Below, in pieces: positions 58,010-64,000 of a DNA stretch of 64,000 nt. Source of the DNA: Cryptomeria japonica (taxonomy: Eukaryota; Streptophyta; Pinopsida; Cupressales; Cupressaceae); the NCBI RefSeq assembly GCF_030272615.1, contig NC_081412.1:25326501-25390500 (forward strand), read 5' to 3'. Made by a program: the position numbers and the translations under genes. Under the pieces are notes generated by a model. It was not told the origin of the DNA and ran no database searches. It saw only the letters and a list, made by a program, of their open reading frames with translations. Within the stretch, counting starts at the first letter, position 1. Each line of letters begins with the position of its first letter.

Positions 58010-60560
58010 CATTATCTATATAAAAATAATATTACACATATTTACAAAAAAAGTGAGTGGATATGAAATCACACCCCTAGAGTTTATATAGGGAACACAT
58101 CGAGATCATAAAACATAAGAACCAAACTGCTAAGTGGCATCATCAATAGAAGAGGGGAGAGGAGGAGGGTCTTGATCACTCGATTTACCCATACATCAGT
58201 GGGTTTTTGAGTATCCATAAGAGTATACCAACCTTCATCATCCTTATCTTTATCTTCTTCTTCACGATCTGGTAAGATATCAAGGGTTGGTTAAGGAAAC
58301 TTGATATAAAAAAGTCTCCCCCCCATGGGAGGCAAAGAGGTGAAAAAGCGACAAGTAGGCTACAACCATCCCCGTTGTCCATGATCTCCTCTAGCAAGTG
58401 GATGAGAATCCTGTGAGCGTACAAGTTTTTGTGAGTAGAAATATTCCATCCCCTCCTGGCGCCTACAAGGAGAAGGGGGATGGGGGAACTCTGCCACAAC
58501 GCAAAGGGAAAATGTCCCCCAATGGTGAAGACGCACTTGAATGTGAGCCACTTCCAATGCATATTTATTAGCTTGCATTGGATGTGTAATACCTCATTAA
58601 AACAAATATTCTTAAGAAAATAGTGAGATGTGTTGATAAACAAAGCAATATAAAAAATTATAGAATTTTTATCTTTTCATATGCTAAAGAGAATCTCCAC
58701 CTTTAAATCATGCTAAACCTAGTTAAACTTGTAAGAGGTATGAAGCTAATCCCCTAAAAGAATCCATGAAAGATTTTAGTCGAAAGGGCTTGAATAAATC
58801 ATGAATCCAAATCTTAATACTTTGGGTTTTGGGAAAAAAAACCAGAAGAGATTATTAAATGACTTTGACTACCCTCATAAAGGACAATTAGGATCATAGA
58901 AACCCAAATGAGAAATTCTGGAGCACAAAATAATACCTTGGAAAAGAATATGCCAAGAAAAATGGGCCAACTACAGCTCCAAAAGAATTGACCAGATGGG
59001 GTGAAATTGGTACTACCACACAAAAATAAGTGAGTGTAAATGTTATCTCTAGTTTAAAGTCAACACCATGGGAATATGAGGAGAAAGCCAATGATAGCCA
59101 TGTTGGGACTTATAATTATAGAATGTGGTGTTTGGACCCCACTTCGAATCTTTCTACTAAAGTAGGGAAGAATAGATTCCAACTTTTTGAATCATGTCAG
59201 TTGAAGTTGCATTCATGATTGTATCAAACGTTTCTTGAGCATGAATAGAAAGGTGAAACTTAGTCTTCGTTTCATTCCATGACATGAGACTCATAGAATG
59301 TGGAGAATAAATCCCACAACATTAAGTCCCTTTCTAGTAGAATCTTAGGGCCTGCATCCAAGGTGATCTTGCTAGAGGGCAACCTTGATCCTATAGAATA
59401 GAGGACCACCACATATTCTATTGATTGGTGGAAATAACATCGTAGAAGCATAAACCATTCTAGAAAATCCAAGGTTTCATGACTTTCCAAGCTCTCCAAA
59501 TGCTCTTAACAACAAAATTTCCTTCAATGTGAACTAAATTCTTCATGGTGAGAAAGATTTGAAAACCAATCCCCTTCCAAGCAAGCTATCCAATTAATAT
59601 CCAAAGGAGATGTAATTCCAAACCTAGATTTTCTAGGACTCGTCTCTAACAAAAGCATGTATAATCCATTTGGCACAAAGTGACAAACCTTATTGTCATG
59701 TAGATAATAGCCTCAACCCTCCAAAATAATGAGGGAGACAATAGGATTTCTAGGAAAACCTATGAGAATACTTGTGGTTCTCTAAGGAAGCCTAAAAAGT
59801 TAATGGATAATTTTTTTCAGCTTCATATAAGAGGCTTTAGGAGGAGCCCTAGAGAGTAGTATACATGTGTAGTCACAAGAATTTTAGAGTAGACTTGAAA
59901 CTTCCTTGCAAGACAAAAGGGTTTCGTGATCTAGTACACAAGATTTTTTTAAATCTTGGAGAGAACTACTTGCCATAAGAGCACATATGAAGACTCAAAG
60001 ACAAAAGGGACACCCAAAAATATATAAAAAATCTTCATCACCAATCCACTTCCATCCAAAGTTATTTAGCCAAGGGGGCATGGGTAAAAAATATTGTATA
60101 GAAGACAGAGTCTTGTGTCGTTGAATGACCAATCCAACTTCATATAAGAGGCTTCAGGAAGAGAATTGAAGAGTAATATACATGTGTAGTCACAAGAATC
60201 TTAGAGTAGACTCGAAACTTCCTTGCAAGACAAAGGGGTTTCGTGACCTAGTACATAAGATTTTTTTCAATCTTGGAGATAAATTCTTGTCATAAGAACA
60301 CATATGAAGCCTAGAATGCAAAGTGGACACCCAAAAATATAGAAAAACTCTCCATCACCAATCCACTTTCATCCAAAGTTATTTAGCTAGGGGGCATGGG
60401 TAAAAAGGATTGTTTATAAAACAGAGTCTTGTGCCATTGAATGACCAATCCAAAAGCTTGATAGAAGGGTGATAAAAAGTATCCAAACATTTGAGGGCTT
60501 GCTTGATATTTTTCTCCTTTTCAATGAAAGTTAGGAATGAATCATTTTCAAAGTGGTCAT
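58010..60560 (-). pseudogene. Degenerate LINE reverse-transcriptase 3' region
   Basis: Translated on the reverse strand in shifting frames, 59780-59640 gives GGLRLLST, GLSLCAKWIIHAF and RDES-KI, which fits the plant L1-type pattern KGGLGLLSxxxQGxALxxKWIxRxLxGxEPWxxL after the RT fingers and palm. Further on, near 59500-59270, KSIWRAWKVMKPWI and QGCPLARSPWMQALRFY resemble the LINE C-terminal segment. Upstream, 59820-60450 fits GR-x-Q-x-x-x-K-I-L-type RT thumb sequence only weakly. The reverse frame at 58185-58643 could be LINE tail but has no motif. Many stops. Confidence rests on a few motifs read by eye. Confidence 0.5.
59821..60454. repeat. 317-bp tandem duplication inside LINE remnant
   Basis: TTCATATAAGAGGCTT-AGGA starts at 59822 and 60139 and the two units align to GAATGACCAATCCAA. 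Substitutions are scattered between them. Confidence 0.88.
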
Positions 60561-60934
60561 TAACAATTGGTCAAGGAAATATCTTTACAAGAATATGAGA
60601 TACAAAGTGGGGAAAGAGGTAGTTTGTTACATCCCACTTGTGACCAAATTGTTTATATGCTACATTATGCCATGTTATATGTGCCCTAGATGTTTCATGT
60701 TATACTTGAATGATGTTATTTGTGCTCAGTATAATGAAATGGTGAGTCACAATTGTTAAATTGATGTTCTAATATTTAACATGATGACATTTAAGATATT
60801 TTACTTTTGATAATATTTTTGAAATGTCAGAGTTATGAAAAGATTTCAAGCTAACTGTTTGAATTGACCGAGTGTGTGTAGGAGTTCGTCATCCTCCGAG
60901 AAGGGAGGGGAAGTATCATCAGGTTGGGAGGTAA

Positions 60935-61523
60935 CACTGGTACATTTGGGGCTGATTTCCGATGACCTATCATCGGTATTTTGACTACTTTTCGTCAGAC
61001 TGCTGACAAATGAAGCCATCGAAAACTCCTCATCGAACATCCAATGATGACATCTAACGTCGGAATTTTGACTACATCCTAAACTCTTTCGACGATGGCC
61101 ATGACCGCTCCTCTGACCAAAAATATCATCGGATGGATGTCAGAATTTTGACACTCACCACAAATATGCATCGACTATGACTACGAAGACCATCCGACAA
61201 GAAAGTGTCGGACATACAACATCCTCGTCGGATGTTTCTTCAATTGGTGTCACAATTTCGATGCCTACCAAAAACTTTGCACCGGTGAGGATGTTGTTGA
61301 TCTGACGGTTTGGCTGTCGGTGCAAAGTTGTGTTACCAACGGAATTATATGACTACGATGACTGTTTGACAAGAAAGTATCATCGAACATACAACATCCT
61401 CATCATATGTTTCTTCAATTGGTGTCGCAATTTTGACGCCTGCCAGGAACTTTGCACCAATGAGGATGTTGTTCATCTGACGGTTTGGCCGTCGGTGCAA
61501 AGTTGTGTTGCCATCGGAATTCC
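60935..61523 (+). mobile_element. Isolated CACTA terminal fragment
   Basis: CACTGGTACATTTGGGGCTG at 60935 closely matches both ends of the large CACTA element. Downstream are the same CCGACG/CATCGG subterminal words. No matching inverted end or transposase is seen in the window, so this is a truncated terminus of a related element. Confidence 0.7.
61180..61523. repeat. 172-bp tandem repeat in CACTA subterminal region
   Basis: Two units (61180-61351 and 61352-61523) share GACAAGAAAGT, ACATACAACATCCTC, GTTTCTTCAATTGGTGTC and GACGGTTTGG-GTCGGTGC. Such duplicated subterminal modules are typical of CACTA ends. Confidence 0.8.
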
Positions 61524-61559
61524 GACGAAGATTGATTTTTAAAAAAAAGAAAAACAATA

Positions 61560-62314
61560 CGCATGCCAATTACAATGGTGCTTGTTGGTTCGCTTTTAGC
61601 ATATGGGGTATGATTGCATGAGAGGTAATACATCAGAATTTTAATTATCATTGACAACATTAAAATTCAATAGTCAGGTATCCGAGCTAGCTACAATTTT
61701 CAAGACACAATAGAGATCACTGCTCCACTAAGGTTGAGATTGCAACACTAATAGTAAGGTTGTCGCCTTAGTTGATAATAGGACCACTCCTCAAAGACAA
61801 TGATATATACCTTCTGTGTATATATCATTCTTTGCATTAACAAAGGGTCAGATTGATGTTTGGGCACGATTTGAGTTATAGAAAATTGTGAAGTCTTGAA
61901 ACAAGACAATTTTTCCTTATTAGAGATGGTGTGAGTTTGGTTGTCATGGCGGGGACATGATAGAAGTTTGCGCATGAGAGTTAGAGTTGAAATATTTTTC
62001 CATGTAAGGGTGGGAAAGTGTTGCATTTTCGTTCTAAGGGGAGATAGGTCTAACTTCATATGGCAAATTAGGATATACAACCATGGTGAAAATCTTGAAG
62101 AATTTATTCATGTTCTGATCAGCCTTGGGTGTTAAGGACTTCTATAATTTCATTAAATGTTTGTGATTGAAAAAGTTACCTAAGTTACCTTTGGTCAATT
62201 CATGTTGTTGGAGTTCTTGGACAAGGGTGTTTACTAAAGCTTATAGTTCAACTATGGAATGGAATTTAAGGAGATTAAACCATTCTAAGAGGAACCTCCA
62301 ATATCCATGACCAT
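61560..62314. other. No gene recognised
   Basis: Mixed-composition spacer between the CACTA fragment and the next LTR; no motif in the short frames on either strand. Confidence 0.4.
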
Positions 62315-63076
62315 TGTTATGGGACTTTTTCCCGTGAAAGAATTTGTAATAAAGGAATATATAAATTTCAAAGTAATTAAGAAACATTATTATAATGAAA
62401 GGGTGTGAATTTTGTAACCACCCTTGGGGTATTATTAAAAACCCGTAAATTAATAGAGAATGGGGGAGGAGGCACAAGAGAAGAATACAGAGAAGAATAA
62501 ATTGAAAGGAGCACAATAGAGAGGATAGTTAAGGTCTGGTGGTTGGGCATTGGGCATTGGAGAAGGGGCATACAGTGTGTGTCCAACTCGGGGTACATTG
62601 TACACCCGGGAGTCTCCTGGCCAGGGCTGTGTGTATTTCATGTCGTGAAGGCATGTGGGGTTCTGTGTAATAACCGTGTTTATTTCATTTCATGAAGGCA
62701 TGTGGGGTTATGTGTAAGAACCATGTCCTCCTGGAGTGCTCCCTTGCCTGAAAACCCTAGGCCTGTAACTTTGTGTGCCAGAAATCAGCTTCTTCTTGAT
62801 TTCCAGATATGTATTTATCAATTTTGTTTATAGTCATTGCCCTAATGTTTCACTGTTATTATTATTAATGTTTTACTATTTGAATTATTGATCTAATTGA
62901 TATTTATAAAAATTCCGTCTTGAATATAATTTTTGCATAAATATATTGTTATGTTTTCAATATTTATTTAATATAATTTGTGAGTAACTTATCTATTATT
63001 ACATTAAGTAAATTACATGATTAATAAATTACCTTACTTTTAAAACTATTTACATTGGGTGAAAAGGTGAATTACA
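62315..63076 (+). repeat. 5' LTR (start inferred)
   Basis: Ends TTACA two bases before a perfect primer site. The proposed start TGTTATGGGACTTTTTCCC at 62315 gives 762 bp. It contains AATATATAAATTT near 62356 and a region (62530-62780) with a duplicated CATGAAGGCATGTGGGGTT-like word. The partner LTR is outside the window, so the start is uncertain. Confidence 0.5.
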
Positions 63077-63078
63077 TT

Positions 63079-63091
63079 TGGTATCAGAGCC
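63079..63091 (+). other. Primer binding site (tRNA-iMet)
   Basis: TGGTATCAGAGCC, exact match to the usual plant site, directly after the LTR. Confidence 0.85.
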
Positions 63092-63214
63092 AAGTTGATC
63101 TTTAGAGGCAAACAATAGGATTTACATAAATGATAGGATTAATGTATCTTAAAAATGTTACTTATAACCATATGATAACTTTTACCTTGAAAAGAAATCA
63201 CAATTTAAATTTGC

Positions 63215-63478
63215 CAAGCATACCAAAACCGTCTCCGTCGCTCTTATAATAAGAAGGTCAAAGGGCGACACTTCGAAGTGGGAGACCTGGTTTTAAAGGC
63301 AAATCCCAAGAATGCACAGTCTACTGACGTCATCAAGGGCAAGTTTGAACCCAATTGGGTTGGACCTTTCATAGTAACTGCAGCCTATGGCTCGGGGGCA
63401 TACCAGCTTGCGACTCCCGAAGGTGAACCTTTGTCTGATCCTATCAATAGCATGCATCTTCGCAAGTACTGGGCATAG
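63215..63478 (+). pseudogene. Ty3-gypsy integrase C-terminal tail
   Basis: The frame enters at about 63215 without a start codon and encodes RRSYNKKVKGRHFEVGDLVL, KGKFEPNWVGPFIVTAAYGS and GAYQLATPEG-PLSDPINSMHLRKYWA, ending at TAG 63476-63478. V-G-D-L-V-L and K-F-x-P-N-W-x-G-P-F-I-V with G-A-Y-x-L and N-x-x-H-L-R-x-Y are the GPY/F module that ends gypsy integrase, a DNA-contacting part of the intasome. The rest of pol is absent. The fragment starts only about 120 bp after a primer site, so either a large internal deletion joined the 5' end and 3' pol of one element, or two elements abut. The fragment itself has no stops. Confidence 0.85.
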
Positions 63479-64000
63479 TTTTTTGTCAGATATTTCTTCA
63501 AATATGATCCTGAAAAAAATACAAAAAAATGAAAAAAGCAAAAAAAAAAAAAAAATACAAAAAAATGAAAAAAGCAAAAAAGCAAAAAAATAAATGATTC
63601 GCCCTCTAGTGAAAACCTGGCAAACAGGCGCTTTGGGCAAGTACCATGGTGAAAACCTGGCAATCAGGCGCCATGAGTAATGAGATTATTGCTCTGTCAT
63701 CTATCATGACTTCTAGATATGCTTTCTCTTGACCACTTTGTCATGCCTATCTTGATCTCGACCTAATGTTCTATTCCAAGTCTGTTATTGGTCAACATCG
63801 CTGTCTTGTCTACACTAGTTTCTTGTACATATGTGTTGGTCCTAGTCTATGTGTCTTTCAAATGCGCATTAGGTGCCTTCCCCTTGTCATGATCGGTCAC
63901 TGGAGCTTTTGAATCGAAAAATGTCCTGAAAAAAATTCATAAAAATCTCAAAATGTCCTGAAAAGAGTCATAAAAATTGAAAAATGTCATGAAAAAATTC
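63479..64000 (+). repeat. Gypsy 3' region with short repeats
   Basis: Poly(A)-like runs with CAAAAAAATGAAAAAAGC repeats (63520-63590) are followed by two copies of GGTGAAAACCTGGCAA-CAGGCGC (63610 and 63651) and, near the right edge, several AAAATGTCCTGAAAA words. This fits the non-coding stretch between gypsy integrase and the 3' LTR; the LTR start is not resolved. Confidence 0.5.

Noticed and set aside
1-64000. tRNA, rRNA or other structural RNA genes
   Set aside because: None seen by eye on either strand; the tRNA-like matches are retroelement primer sites.

Overview
The window is nuclear plant DNA: AT-rich, intron-containing and almost entirely transposable elements nested in one another. 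Plant Ty1-copia and Ty3-gypsy elements, plant LINE ORF1 (DUF4283 plus CCHC), CACTA/EnSpm proteins and clathrin and ARF genes of plant type all point to a seed plant. The mix and very low gene density suggest a large-genome gymnosperm (conifer-like), but that is inference; no species can be named from the sequence. Only one piece looks like an ordinary host gene: the last three coding exons of an ARFB1-like small GTPase at 1436-1975.

Layout. 1-900: reverse-strand copia gag start, primer binding site and LTR. 1436-2057: ARFB1 3' end. 3400-4170: LINE ORF1 remnant. 5945-41918: a Ty1-copia element with two LTRs, a 5-bp target duplication (TACAT), PBS, gag and polypurine tract, but no pol. It is split by a 31.9-kb CACTA DNA transposon (8784-40671; TIRs starting CACTA; 3-bp duplication AGT). 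Inside the CACTA are a transposase (TNPD) gene, a SET-domain-like gene, a TNPA-like gene and a captured clathrin heavy chain 3' end whose exons are triplicated in tandem. The CACTA has itself been invaded: by an 8-kb reverse-strand LTR element without pol (17479-25487, duplication CTTCA), by a 1.5-kb LTR-like insertion flanked by a 75-bp duplication (26671-28173), and probably by a third element carrying a reverse-strand ORF block at 11270-14056.

41924-64000: degenerate sequence, a 3.66-kb tandem duplication (45919-52.4 kb) with a poly(A) retroposon in one unit, a short LTR element (51264-55154), a large CA/TA microsatellite (57.0-57.7 kb) with flanking duplications, a reverse-strand LINE RT remnant (58.0-60.6 kb) with an internal 317-bp duplication, an isolated CACTA end (60935-61523), an LTR plus PBS (62315-63091), and the tail of a Ty3-gypsy integrase (63215-63478).

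Order of events that can be read: copia inserted first, CACTA jumped into its interior, then the LTR element and the 1.5-kb insertion landed in exons of the CACTA transposase. Nearly every coding region is broken by stops or frameshifts, often at positions consistent with C-to-T decay. The most notable item is the CACTA element: it carries intron-containing pieces of clathrin heavy chain and a SET-like reading frame beside its own transposition genes. All identifications are by eye from translated motifs and repeat alignment; none was checked against a database.
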